The notes beneath the pieces are model-generated. The model made no database searches and had not been told where the DNA came from. It was given only the letters and a program-made list of their open reading frames with translations. The position numbers were made by a program, and so were the translations under genes. A stretch of 64,000 bases of DNA from Elymus sibiricus. Its lineage: Eukaryota; Streptophyta; Magnoliopsida; Poales; Poaceae. The stretch lies in NCBI GenBank assembly GCA_039707655.1, contig CM077664.1:122114485-122178484 (forward strand). Direction: 5' to 3'. Shown here one piece after another: positions 33,038 through 44,954 of the stretch; position 1 is the stretch's first letter; the number at the start of each line of letters is the position of its first letter.

Positions 33038-35758
33038 ACCCTTTGCTGCCAAACGCACACTGCAGCAAAAATATCTTACCCGAGGCGATTTGCTCCACTT
33101 GCTAGAGCACGTCGCGGTCCGCACGAGCCGAGGTGTTGAGCTCGGAGTGGGCACATTGAAGCTTCTCGAGGTCTTCTTTCGTCCGCTGCCCCTCCTCCCG
33201 AAGTTTGTCGCGCGCTTCAAACACGCCCTTCAGGGTTTCCTCGACCTCTAGCACCCGCGCCTGGTGCTTCTCCATGGCCACCTTCTCGGCAGCCCGCGCC
33301 TTCTCGGCTGCGGCGGTAGCAGCCTTCTACTGCCGTACCTCCTTCCGAGCCCTTTCAAGCTCGGCTTTGAGCGTCTCCAGCTCCGCTGTCAACATATTTC
33401 AGTTTTAGTTGTTTTCCTCAACATACAACACACAAAGCAAGTTTCACCTTGTTTACCTTGAGCTCGCTCAAGTCTCCGGTTCATCTCCGCCATCTCTTCG
33501 GAGACGGAGTCCGGAACTAAGGTCGAAACCTGTTATATAACAAAATCCTTGTTAGAGGGAAAATGGTATAGAACATCAACATGCTCCAGGACAGCCACTT
33601 CGGGTAGCGTCCTGTGGGCTACTCAACAGGCTCCTACTTACTCATGCGACCCCGATGACGGTTTCTTGAAACCGACTTCGGGCTCGGGGGCTACTCACTC
33701 ATTATGCCGTTTAGCAGGCTACATTTTTATGTCCTCGGACAAATTTCATAAAGACAAAGCAAACCGAATGCGCAGAAGACGTACCTCGAAACCTGCTACA
33801 AGGTTTTTGAAGACCTCGTGCAGGCCGGCCTCTGCGGACCGGTAGCCTTCCAGCGCCGTGCCTATCAAGGCGCGGTGCTCCTCCTTAAGGTAGCAGCCCT
33901 TTAGGGCCTCCTCCACCTCCTCGGCCCACCCCGCGCCGATCCGTCCTCGGACGGCAGGCTGGGGTGGAGGGATGACCTCGGACGGATCCACCCGAGGATC
34001 CCCCGTCTGTAAAGGCTGTGCCGAGGTAGACTCCTGCTGGGCCGATATCTGGCCCAGCCCTTCTTCGATGACCTCGGGACGCTTCGTCCCCTGGTCTTGT
34101 CGGGCCGAGGATTCAACCTCGGCCATGACCGTCGCATCGTCGGCCCCCGCCGTGTTGACCTCGGGGGCCAGGGTGGATGTTGCCTCCCCCAGACCGACTT
34201 GCATCGGGGGAGAAGCAGCGGGCTCTGGAGTCCCGCTGGCAGACGGCAACCCGTTCTAGGAGCCGCTGGGGATCACCTTCGGCGAACTGTGTATGAAAAG
34301 TTGCTTCTGTGAAAATTTCCCTTGATGAAACAGTGACTCAAGCAAGGGAGACAAGGATAAGGGCTTACCCTCGAGGCGCCAGCTTCTTCCTCCCCGTTAT
34401 GAGGGGGTCTTCCTCGGAGTCACCGGAGAGCTCGGCTCTCTCCGACGACTTGTTGGCGGCCTCGGATGAGGCTCACCTCAGCCTCTTTTGGCCCTTGGGC
34501 GGCATGCCCACGTTGGCGTCCTCTGACACCGACCTCTTCCCCTTAGGGGGGGGGGAATCTCCTCCTCGCCCTCCTCGGCGCCGCCGTCTTGAGCGGCGGA
34601 GGTGTGGGTCTCCTCTGATCGGGTGACCGAAGTCCCCCGGGTCCGAGCACTGGACTTCCCCGTTTGGAACTTCGTCCCTTTGGAAGCCACCACATGTGGC
34701 TCCTCGGTCAAAAGCGCCGAGAGCAGGGGAGTTTGGGGTTGTTCCGGCAATGGGGCTGGGCATCGTACCCCCTTTACCCATGCCGACCACTTCTGCAAAA
34801 TGTCAAAACACGACGGCCCAAATAAAGACTTTACTCCTTGGAGCAGTAAGCAAAGAATGAAAGATTGAAGGACGGAACCACTCACCGGGGGGGCCTCATA
34901 GCCGTGTTCGAGGCCGCGGTCTTCTCCCTCCTTGGGAATCTTGTCCTTGGCAAGTTTCATGAGCTTTGTCCACATAGTGGGCAAGGTGGAGCGGAAGAAG
35001 GTGTTGATGGTGTCCATGTCCTCGGGCCTCTGTGCCCACATCGGGGTGGCCCGAAGTTGGAGAGGAAGGATGCGGCGGTTGAGCATGACGTTGATGACAT
35101 CGGCCAGCTCAGCCTTCCCCGTGGTGGTCCACCACACGATCCTCTCGACTAGGGTCTCTACCTCTTCGGGCTTCCCCCAGACGACGCCCTTTTCCTTCCA
35201 AGACTTGAGTTTCTTGGGAGGCCCGGCCGAGAAGGCCGGGACCTCGGTTTGACCAGCGGCAAGGGGTTCGGTGATATAGAACCATTCCTTTTGCCACTCC
35301 TTCACCGTTTCGATGAAGGTGCCCTTGAACCAGGTGGCCCCTTGGTTCTTGCTGATCATTGCCCCTCCGCACTCCGCAAGTTCGGAGCCGCTTGACTTCG
35401 GTTTAATCCCGAAGAGCTTCAGCCATAGGCCAAAGTGTGGCTCACAGTGGAGGAAGGCCTCGCAGACTGTTATGAAAGCGGCGAGGTGGAGAATGGAGTT
35501 GGGGGCTAGGTGATGGAAATCTAACCCGTAGTAAAACATGATCCCGTGCACGAAAGGGTGCAGCAGGAACCCCAGGCCTTGGATGAGGTGGGGGACAAAG
35601 ACCACCCGCTCCCCGGCGTTGGGAGCGGGTACCAGCTCGTCGGCCTCTGGAGCGCGGGCGGCGACGACAGGGGCTAGATACCCCGCGTCGCGCAGCTTGG
35701 CGATGGTCACCGCCGTCACGGTGGAGCCGCCCCAGTGCCCCTTAAGGGTATCGGCCAT
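33038..35758 (-). pseudogene. N-terminal exons of the E6 antisense gene (gypsy-type transposon domain)
   Basis: ATG 35758 opens a 291-codon first exon (35758-34886) with GLGFLLHPFVHGIMFYYGLD and APNSILHLAAFITVCEAFLH at residues 60-102, the PF04195-like pattern. Introns at 34793-34885 (93 nt), 34287-34368 (82 nt), 33530-33784 (255 nt) and 33386-33456 (71 nt) all have GT-AG ends and join exons in compatible phases. Exons 2-3 are acidic and Pro/Ser-rich; exons 4-5 form a heptad coiled coil (EEMAEMNRRLERAQ; AEKVAMEKHQARVLEVEETL). Lesions are a G10-run frameshift at 34546-34555, a TGA near 34472, a TAG just before 34249 and TAGs near 33330 and 33110. E7 cuts the gene at 33037. A TATA box lies 126 bases upstream. 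Function unknown; nuclear or capsid-related roles would be guesses. Confidence 0.72.
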
Positions 35759-35883
35759 GGCTGATGGGGAAATCGAGCTTGCGCATGAACAAGGCGTAAG
35801 GGCTGGATCTGGGCGTTGGAGCTAGACGAAGCGGCAGCAAGGGAGGAATGGGAGCGTAGTCTATCGTGCTGTTCTCCCCATTG

Positions 35884-35891
35884 CTTTTATA
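35884..35891 (-). promoter_or_regulatory. Candidate TATA box of the E6 antisense gene
   Basis: The minus strand reads TTATAAAAGC, about 126 bases upstream of ATG 35758, a normal plant spacing for an independent promoter facing away from the LTR. Confidence 0.5.
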
Positions 35892-36341
35892 AGCCTATGA
35901 AAGGCCAAGAGCCCCCTTTGCTGCCCCGATAAATTCGTGATTATTATCAAAGATGCCGTTGAAACATATGGGGAACGAAACTTTGATGATATCCCTATGA
36001 AAGCGGGCACGATCTCTGCCTCGACGGGACGTGCCAGTAAAGGAGCCGCCTCGAAACGCAATTTGAGGGGAGGCAGTAAACTGCTCAACATGTCGTGGGG
36101 CGGTCCTCTCCGATAAAGCTATCAGGCCGGATTAGATTGTTCATACCGGCACAGCAAGCCTTCGAGGCTAAGATACTTGCTCACCTCGGATAGGGTACAA
36201 GCTCGGTTGGACTACGGATGTTGATGCTCTATTAATAGAATTCAAAATGTAAGGTGGAACTCGTCTGTCAAGCCGGAGACTCCGGATCCGAAGTGATGGT
36301 TCAAAGTCGTCCTCGGCGTAGAAGACCAGTTCGGGGGCTAC
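35892..36341. other. E6 region between antisense promoter and 3' LTR
   Basis: No coding signal is seen. It ends with GTTCGGGGGCTAC, the likely PPT, directly before the LTR at 36342. Confidence 0.5.
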
Positions 36342-36834
36342 TGACGGTGTCCTGGATTAGGGGGTGCCAACCTAGCCGGCCCGTCTCTTTGGATGGGCCG
36401 ATATGCCCCCGTACGTGATCAAGATGGACTCCGGAGGTTGCACATGGGAGACGTGATCAAGACTGCATCTACCGAAGACTTGCAGTACACTTCAAGATTA
36501 TTCCGGCCGCCTTACTCCAAGATAACGACCTTGTAACCCTAGATACCCTCCCTGGCGTGTATATAAGCCATAGGGTTTAGCCCGTAGGGGACATTAACTT
36601 AACATCGAACACCTATCTCTAGTAGTTAGATACCCATTACGATCTCGAGGTAGATCAACTCTGTACTCGATACACCTCCATTAATATAAACAGAAGCAGG
36701 ACGTAGGGTTTTACCTACATCAAGAGGGCCCGAACCTGGGTAAAACATCGTCTCCTTTTGTCTCTGTTACCATCGATCTGAGATCCGCAGCTCGGGACCC
36801 CCTACCCCGAGGTCTGCCGGTTTTTACACCGACA
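36342..36834 (+). repeat. 3' LTR of E6
   Basis: The 493-bp LTR runs from TGACGGTGTCCTGG to ACACCGACA. It contains a TATA box TATATAA at 36560-36566 and the GGCCCGAACCTGGGTAAA block shared with the E1 LTR. The right flank CTAGT is followed by an Athila-type LTR interior, showing the insertion target. Confidence 0.82.
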
Positions 36835-37911
36835 CTAGTGCCAACTCCTCTTTTCTGCATGTTTTTTTGTTTCACAGAAAATCCATATCTAGGAAGGTCC
36901 AAACAAGATGAAAACTTATGGTGATTTTTTATGGAATATATGTGATTTTTGGGAACAAGAATCAACGCAAGATGATGCTCGAGGGGCCCACAAGCTCAGG
37001 TGGCGTGCCCTACCCCCTGGGTGTGCCCCTTGAGCTTGTGCCACCTCATAGGTCGTTTGATGCCCTTCTATCGCTACATGAAACATAATTTCCGGATAAA
37101 AATCCCCTCAAAATTTCATCCCAATCGGAGTTACAGATCTCCAGGAATATAAGAAACGGTGAAGGGCCAGAAAACAGACGCGAACCAGAGAAGAAAATAC
37201 AGAGAGAGATCCAATATCGGAGGGGCGAGAGAGCCCCTTCGGGCGCCATGGAGGCCAAGGACCAGAGGGGAGAACCTCTCCCCATCTAGGGGGAGGCCAT
37301 GGAGGAGGAAGCCCAAGGGGGAGACTCTCTCCCCCTCTCTCTCGGTAGCGCCGGAGTGCCGCCGGGGGAACCATCGCCACGGTGATTGTCTTCATCAACA
37401 TCACCGTCTTCATCACCTCCCTCATCTCTTTTCAGCGGTCCACTCTCCCGCACCCCGCTGTAATCCCCTACTTGAACATGATGCTTTATGCCACATATTA
37501 TTATCCAATGATGTATTGCCATCCTATGATGTTTTGAGTAGATTTCTTTTGCCCTATGGGTTGATTGATGATCTTGATTGGTTTGAGTTGTATGTTTTAT
37601 TTTGGTGCTATCCTATAGTGCCTTTTGTGCCGCGCACACGTGGGGGATTCCCGCTGTAGGGTGTTGTAATATGTTCATGATTCACTTATAGTGGGTTGCG
37701 AGAGTGACAGAAGCTTAAACCCAAGTAAGGGGGTTGTTGCATATGGGAGTAAAGGGGACTTGTTACTTAATGCTATGGTTGGGTTTACCTTAATGATTTC
37801 TAGTAGTTGTGGATGCTTGCTAGAGGTCTAATCATAAGTTATTATGATCCAAGTATGGAAAGTATGTTAGCTCATGCCTCTCCCTCATATAAAATTGCAA
37901 TAGTGAACTCT
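36835..37911 (+). repeat. E8: truncated Athila-type LTR fragment
   Basis: The sequence aligns with the E4 LTR from about its base 120 (TAGTGCCAACTCC, matching TAGCGCCAGTTCC at 15443) to AAAATTGCAATA, where all other copies continue with ATGATTACCGG. Both ends are lost, the left at the E6 insertion and the right at a breakpoint at 37911. It is most like E4 and E10 LTRs but more diverged. Confidence 0.8.
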
Positions 37912-38678
37912 ATGCGTGTTGTCCAATTTAAGGGCCCATGCAAAATGATCTCAAGACCTACACAGGTAACACGTATTGTTTAGGAACTCTGTGACCTCTG
38001 ACGTGACAGGTGGAGATATCTATGAGAACCGAAGACAATATGAGATAATGGTGATCCAATGAACTTAATGCTTGGTTCCGGTCTTATGACCTTAATTGTG
38101 GAAACGACCACTCTATGGCAACGGAGAAGCAGGACCATAGAATGAAATGTAACCCCTAGTGGAGGAGTTTCATGACCATAGGGAGAACCGCCTACAGAAA
38201 GTTTATATCAAATACTATGAGTACAATACAAGGTAACTGGTATTACCGTCGCACTGTCACAATTCATATATTCTTACCATGAACTGAAATCTCTCCGCAC
38301 CTAATCTCTTCAGTACAGGCAACACCATTTACATTTTAGTTCTTGTTATTTACTTTCAATAGTTATTTAGTAGACACCTTCAATCCTCTTTATATTAGCA
38401 TATTTGTTTTATCGTTTACCCAGGACAGTAATAGTATTTGCAGAAGCTCAAGCAGTACTTCACACAAGAACTGTGACACCTTGTGTGTGATAGAAACGCC
38501 TCGATAAATACTCTCCTCCGCTCTTTGTTGGGACGATTACTCATTGGGATACTTCCGCAAAAGTGCTACACTACCCTGTTTGGTCTGCAGGCACCAAGGC
38601 ATTTTCTGGTGCCGTTGCCGGGGAGCTAAGCGCAGAGTATTTGTTTTGTAACTGCTTTTGCAGGTATTGTTATTGTAG
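37912..38678 (+). other. E9 LTR remnant and leader
   Basis: The sequence differs from the E4-type LTRs. It ends in GCACCAAGGCATTTTC before a primer site, TGGTGCCGTTGCCGGGGA at 38607-38624, one change from the Athila tRNA-Asp site. I therefore read most of it as the 3' part of E9's own 5' LTR, truncated at 37911; the exact LTR end is not certain. No gene is seen. Confidence 0.5.
38607..38624 (+). other. Primer binding site of E9 (tRNA-Asp type)
   Basis: TGGTGCCGTTGCCGGGGA differs from the Athila site at one base (C to T). Gag starts 55 bases later. Confidence 0.78.
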
Positions 38679-40338
38679 ATGCTTCCTGTAACTCACAGGG
38701 GTTCTACTCATTTAGGGAGAACGTATTTACCAGATTACATTACTTGTTTACCTCAGGAGCAGCAAGCTTCGTTAATAGAAAAATACAAAAATAGTGAGAC
38801 AGTTGAGCTTAACACTTTGTTCGCAGGAATGACGATCACTCAAAAGCCCAAGAAGACTATTAGGGATCACAGTGCTCCAGTACTTGTCTCTAGATCTCCT
38901 ATAGTTTATCCTACTAATTATGCTCAAGAGTATTCGATTGACTGTGATCTTATTACAGAAGTAAGAAATCATGCTTTTGCAGGAACTGAAGAGGAAGATC
39001 CTCAAGCACATTTGATGATGTTTGATACTTTATGTGGAACATTTAAGATAAAAGATGTTTCACGAGAATTTGTGCTACCGAGACTCTTCAGGTTTTCTTT
39101 AAAAGATGAAGCTGAGAAGTGGTATAATCGATTGCCTCAAGACATTATAACCAGCTGGATTATGTGTGCTGAAAAGTTTATGGCTAAATTTCTTCCAGGC
39201 TCAAAGATTACTAAATTGAGGAGAAACCTCACTTTATTTGTCCAAGAAGACGGTGAAACACTATATAAGGCTTGGGAGAGATACTCCAAAATTTTAACAT
39301 TATGTCCTAACCATGGTTATGCTAAATATGTCATACTACATATGTTTTATCATGGAATTAATGATGAATCAAAATCCATTCTTGATCTAAGTGCAGGAGG
39401 ACAATTCATGTCATTGACCCTAGAAGAAGGTAAAGAACATATTGAGAAGATTGTATCCGCACACGAGCAATGGAATATTGAAGAACCTAGCAAACCAACT
39501 GGAAAGGTATACCATATTGAAGACATGGAAGAATTCAAGAAGGTTACTCAAGAGAAAGGTAAGCCTGTTGAACAAGTTATCAATAAAAAAGTGGATATAT
39601 TCAGTATGAGCTTCAAGATACAATGAACAAGTTTAAATTCCATCAAGATAACTTCAACAGAGACTTTCGAAGATGTATCTATCATAATAAAAAGGTAATA
39701 GCATATCTCTCACGAGAGGTAGATGGGTTAAGCCAAGCGGTAAAGAATCTTGATAAACACTCTCGTATGATAGAGACTCAATGTATTCAAATCTCTGAGA
39801 CCCAAGCTTTGATTCTTGCTCAATTAGATAGTCCTGTTTTTACTAATGAAATATCTACTCATAGTGGCAAGAGAACGCAGGATCCCAAGGGCCCGGAATG
39901 GTATGAAAGAGAGCAAGAACCAAGAAGAATAGAGAGCCAAAGCCAAACTCAAGAGAATAGAGAATTGCTCTTTGGTGAAGAAGAACCTGAAGAACAGGTC
40001 CATCAAGACACTCAGAGGCGTGAAGCAGAAGTTGAAAAAGAAGTTGACTCTGATGCAGAAACAACTGATGGCAATAACAATGAGGAAGAAACTCCGGAAG
40101 CGGAAGAAGAGGAAGTACCTAGGGTGGAAAGAAATAAACAACCACCCGATCCAACCAAGAAAGTTAGTGGTCAAGCATCAAAAAACAAAGAGAAAGGTAA
40201 GGAGAAGGAGAAAGATAAAGGTAAAACTAAGAAAACCCTTCCTTATCCTAAGGCTGAAAGACCACCTTCAAATGATGCACTATACTCTTCTTTTCTTCAA
40301 GCCATAGCTGATCTTAAAATGTCAGTGCATGTTACTCT
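38679..40338 (+). pseudogene. gag of E9 (Athila type), frameshifted
   Basis: The frame from ATG 38679 carries the retrotransposon gag core: AFAGTEEEDPQAHLMMFDTL, FRFSLKDEAEKWYNRLP, MAKFLPGSKITKLRRNL and LYKAWERYSKILTLCPNHG. A frameshift near 39597-39602 moves the frame to 39623-40338. That part has a coiled-coil-like stretch (EVDGLSQAVKNLDKHSRMI) and a long acidic then basic Lys/Glu tail (KNKEKGKEKEKDKGK). The frame is cut by E10 after the codons for VHVT. Without the frameshift it would be a single gag-protease polyprotein. Confidence 0.85.
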
Positions 40339-41872
40339 TGATAAACCACAAGTATAGGGGATTAGTTGTAGCCTTTCTCGATAAATAAGAGTGTCGAACC
40401 CAATGAGGAGCTAAAGGTAGAATCAATATTCCCTTCAAGTTCTATCGACCACCGATACAACTCTACGCACACTTAACGTTCACTTTACCTAGAACAAGAA
40501 TAAAACTACTGTTAAGGTGTAAGGATAAGTTTGCAAGGATAAAATTAGAATTACTTAGCAAGAATAAAACTACGAGTAAATTGCAAGATAATGAAAGTTA
40601 ATTGTTTAGTAGAGAGCTTTTGTAACACAAGAGAAGGATTTGTCCCTAGGCAATCGATAACTAGACCGGTAATCATTATTGCAATTTTATATGAGGGAGA
40701 GGCATGAGCTAATATACTTTCCGTACTTGGATCATATGCACTTATGATTGTAACTCTAGCAAGCATCCACAACTACCAAAGATCATTAAGGTAAAACCCA
40801 ACCATAGCATTAAGTAACAAGTCCTCTTTACTCCCATACGCAACAACCCCCTTACTCGGGTTTGTGTTTCAGTCACTCACGCAACCCACCATAAGCGAAT
40901 TATGAACGTATTGCAACACCCTACAGCGGTAATCCCACACGCTTGTGCGACACGGAGGGCACCATAGGACAGCACCAAAATAAAACATACAACTCAAACC
41001 AATCATGATCATCTATCAACCCACAGGACAAAACGAATCTACTCAAACATCATAAGATGGCAACACATCATTGGATAATAATATGTAGCATTAAGCACCA
41101 TGTTTAAGTAGAGATTACAGAGGGGAGAAGAGGTGTTACACCGCTGCATAGAGGGGGAGAGAGTTGGTGTTTACGGCGGCGAAGTTGTTGGTGTAGATCG
41201 CCGTCACGATGATTGCCCCGGCGGCGTTCCAGCGCCACCGGGAGAGAGGGGGAGAGAGCCCCCCTCTTTCTTCTTCTTCCTTGGCCTCCCCCTAGATGGG
41301 AGGAGAGTTTCCCCTCTCGTCCATGGCCGCCATGGCTCCCGGAGGGGAGGAGCCCCTCCGAGATTGGATCTCTCTCTCTGTTTCTCTTCTGTTTCGCGTT
41401 CCTCTTTTCTGGCAAAAACCGTTTCTTATATTCCCGGAGATCCATAACTCTGATTGCGCTGAAATTTTGAGGGGATTTTCTTCCGGATATTATATTTCTT
41501 GCGGCATAAGAAGGGCCCCAACCGCCTTACAGGGGCGCCACAAGCCTGCCCGGCGTGCCCAGGGTAGGGGGCGCGCCCCTCGAGCTTGTGGGCCCCTCGA
41601 GCATCGTCTCGCGTTGATTCTTTTTCCCAAAAATCACATATATTCCAAAATAAATCTCTGTAAATTTTTATCGCGTTTGGACTTCGTTTGATATGGATTT
41701 TTATCGTCTTTGGACTGCGAAACAAAAAATGCAACAAACAGGAACTGGCACTGGGCACTGGATCAATATGTTAGTCCCAAAAAATAATATAAAATGTTGC
41801 GAAAAGTATATGAAAGTTGTAGAATATTGGCATGAAACAATCGAAAATTATAGATACGACGGAGATGTATCA
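40339..41872 (-). repeat. 3' LTR of E10
   Basis: The 1534-bp LTR on the + strand runs from TGATAAACCACAAG to GGAGATGTATCA. It is colinear with the E4 LTR in reverse orientation. Confidence 0.9.
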
Positions 41873-42656
41873 GCATCGCCGAGCTTAACTCCTGTTCGTC
41901 CTCGAGTAGGTAAATGATAAAAAAGGTAATTTTTGATGTGGAATGCTACCTAGCATAATCTTGATCATGTAATCTAATCATGGCACGAATATTAAGACAC
42001 GAGTGATTCAAAGCAATAGTCTATAATTTGATATAAAGACTTCAATACTCAGGCATACCAACAAACAATCATGCCTTTCAAAATAAAAATGCTAAAGAAA
42101 GTTATCCCTACAAAATCATATAATCTTGTCATGCTCCATCTTCTTAACATAAAGTATTTATCATGCACTACCCCAATGACAAGCCGAGCAATTGGTTCAT
42201 ACTTTTTAACGCGCTTCAGCTTTTTCAACCCCCACGCAATACATGAGCGCAAGCCGTGGATATAGCACTATGGGTGGAATAGAATATAATGGTAGAGATT
42301 AATAAGGAGAAGTCAAAAAGGGAGAAAGTCTCGCATCAACTAGGCGGATCAACGGGCTATGGATATGCCCATCAATCGATATCAATGCGAGGAGTAGGGA
42401 TTGCCATGCAACGGATGCACTAAGAGCTATAACTGTATGAAAGCTCAAACTGAAAACTAAGTGGGTGTGCATCCAACTTGCTTGCTCATGAAGACCTCGG
42501 GCATTTGAGGAAGCCTAGCATCGGAATATATAAGCCAAGTTCTATAATGAAAAAAAATCCCACTAGTATATGAAAGTGACAACATAGGAGACTGTCTATA
42601 TGAAAAACATGGTGCTACTCTGAAGCACAAGTGTGGTAAAGGATAGTAGCATTGCC

Positions 42657-42790
42657 CCTTCTCTCTTTTTCTCTCATTTTTTTCTTTTTTTCTTTTCTTT
42701 TTTTTTCTTTTCTTTCTTTCTTTCTTTTTTTTCTTTTTTTTGGCCTCTTTTTTTTTCTTTTTCTTTCTTTATTTATTTATTTATTTATTT
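42657..42790 (-). repeat. Polypurine tract (sense) of E10
   Basis: The + strand is an almost pure C/T run ending in TTTA repeats, about 130 bases against about 75 in E4. Confidence 0.7.
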
Positions 42791-44851
42791 CCTCACTGGG
42801 ACAATACTCTAATAATGATGATCATCACACTTCTATTTACTTACAACTCAATATTACAACTCAATACTTGAACAAACATGACTCTATATGAATGCCTCTG
42901 GCAGTGTACATGGATGTGCAATTGTCTAGCATAGCAAAGATATCAAAAAATGGACAAGCCATGAAAATATCATGCTAGCTATCTTACGATCATGCAATGC
43001 AATATGACAAGGAATGCTCAAGTCATGTATATGATGATAATGGAAGTTGCATGGCAATATATCTCGGAATGACTATGATAATGCCATAATAGGTAGGTAT
43101 GGTGGCTGTTTTCAGGAAGATATAAGGAGGCTTATGTGTGATAGAGCGTATCATATCATGGGGTTTGGATGCACCGGTGAAGTTTGCACTGACTCTCGAG
43201 GTGAGAAAGGGCAATGCACGGTCCCGAAGAGGCTAGCAAATTGCGGAAAGGTGAGAGTGCGTATAATCCATGGACTCACATTAGTCATAAAGAACTCACA
43301 TACCTATTGCAAAAGGTTATTAGCCCTTGAAGCAAAGTACTACTACGCATGCCCCTAGGGGGATAGATTGGTAGGAAAAAACCATCGCTCATCCCCGACC
43401 GCCACTCATAAGGTAGACAATCAATAATAAATCATGCTCCAACTTCTTAGCATAACGACAGACCATACGTGCATGCTTCGGGAATCACAAACCTTAACAC
43501 CAATATTCTTAATAAACCACAATCATCCACTAGTACCTCCCACATATTACCATCTCAATATCGCAAAACTATTGCAAGGAATCAAACTTATCATATTCAG
43601 TGATCTACAAGTTTTATGTAGGATTTTATGACTAACCATGTGAATGACCAATTCCTGGTGACTCTCTAAATAGATATAAGTGAAGCATGAGAGTTTAATT
43701 CTTTCTACAAAATACCTGCCCATGCTCTAATAAATATAAGTGAAGCAAAAGAGCATTCTATAAATAACGGTTTTCTATATGTAGAGAAACAGGCATCCAA
43801 ACTTCAAATGATATAAGTGAAGCACATGAAGTATTCTATAAAGCCATACTCAAAAGATATAAATGAAGTGCAAAGAGCATTCTATAAATCAACCAAGTAC
43901 TATCTCATACCAGCATGGTGCATAAAAGAAAAAGGAAAAATAAACACAAAAGACGCTCCAAGAATTTACGCATATCATGTGAACGAAACAAAAACCGAGA
44001 CATACCGATAATTGTTGAAGAAAGATGGGATGCCTTCCGGGGCATCCCCAAGCTTAGACGCTTGAGTCTCCTTGAATATTTACTTGGGGTGCCTTGGGCA
44101 TCCCCAAGCTTGAGCTCTTGCCTCTCCTTATTCTCCTCATATCCATACCTCCTCGATCTTCGAACAATTCATCCACACAAAACTTAACCGAACTTTTTAT
44201 TAGAGGGGTTAGTACATATAACATCAAATCCCATCATGTCCTGCTGTAACATTATTGTATAATTATAATCAAACATTACCCACTGTATGCTATCACAATT
44301 CTATGGCTCCCAAGTCAATGGGGCTCAACAAGATTTCAAACATACGCAAATAAAGAAACTATAACAGCAATCTGTGAAAACAGGACAGTCTATAAAGATG
44401 CAAATGAAACATATACTTCTGTAACTCCAAAAATTCTGAAAATTAGGAAAAAATAAAAAAATTGCATAGAAGTATTGTGTAAAAATTTCAGAGTTTTTGC
44501 ATGTTCCAGTAAAATATAGAAATTCGAACACTACAGCAAAAGTTTCTATTTTTTCACAGCACACACCAAACAAGCAATTTAAACATCCTAAAGTTAAATC
44601 TTGGCACATTATTTTTATAATACAATGGATTTGTACAAGGGGATAATTATTTTTGTTGAAAATTTTCTGCAATCAAGATCCACCAAATTTCCATGGGCAT
44701 GAACAAAGTTCAAGGACATCCCCTACTTCAACGGTGTTCGTCTTTCTCACTTTCACTTTTCTTTTTGAAAAGTTTTAGGTTCCCATCTATATTTTTTTGT
44801 TTTTAAACTTTTTAAAAGCACACAACAGAATAAAATGACTCTCTAAAACTT

Positions 44852-44867
44852 CTGGGTTGTCTCCCAG
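44852..44867 (-). other. Conserved stem-loop after the E10 ORF
   Basis: In the sense strand, CTGGG and CCCAG pair perfectly around AGACAA, preceded by AGCGCTGC. The E4 copy has CCCGG in the second arm. Confidence 0.6.
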
Positions 44868-44954
44868 GCAGCGCTTTCTTTAAAGCCATTAAGCTAGGCA
44901 TAAAGTGCTCATGCTATCGATCCACCCGGATCCCAAGGTATATCAAAGCCAATT

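Larger units (their letters stand above)
20220..36834 (+). mobile_element. E6: pol-less Ty3-gypsy element with antisense gene
   Basis: Parts in order are gag-protease on the + strand (20271-22340), a non-coding spacer, a minus-strand intron-bearing gene (23593-35758, split by E7) and a 3' LTR (36342-36834). RT, RNase H and integrase are absent, so the element is non-autonomous. The 5' LTR and primer site are missing: the left end abuts a copia fragment that does not match the target at the right end (CTAGT inside an Athila-type LTR), so a deletion or recombination removed the left end. Gag and protease are Tat-like. Confidence 0.82.
41873..44954 (-). other. E10 3' non-coding region
   Basis: It is colinear with 12297-15325 of E4. 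Contents: PPT with two changes (41873-41887), polypyrimidine tract (42657-42790), internal PPT copies (44042-44056 and 44098-44111) and the stem-loop (44852-44867). The + strand frame at 43047-43358 is the E4 13841-14152 counterpart. No sense gene. Confidence 0.6.

Noticed and set aside
34546..34555. Frameshift at a G10 run in the E6 antisense gene as a real lesion
   Set aside because: A homopolymer indel could be a sequencing or assembly error, so it was not used as evidence of decay.
23593..35758. The antisense genes of E1 and E6 as ordinary host genes
   Set aside because: Both lie between retroelement landmarks (gag or interior on one side, LTR on the other) in two separate elements with the same layout, so they travel with the elements.
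39597..39626. The overlapping ATGA between the two gag frames of E9 as programmed frameshifting
   Set aside because: No slippery heptamer is visible, and the shift lies inside gag rather than at the gag-protease border; a simple 1-base indel explains it.
42657..42790. Pyrimidine run as a host microsatellite or gene-associated tract
   Set aside because: The same tract sits at the same internal position in E4 and E11, so it belongs to the element.
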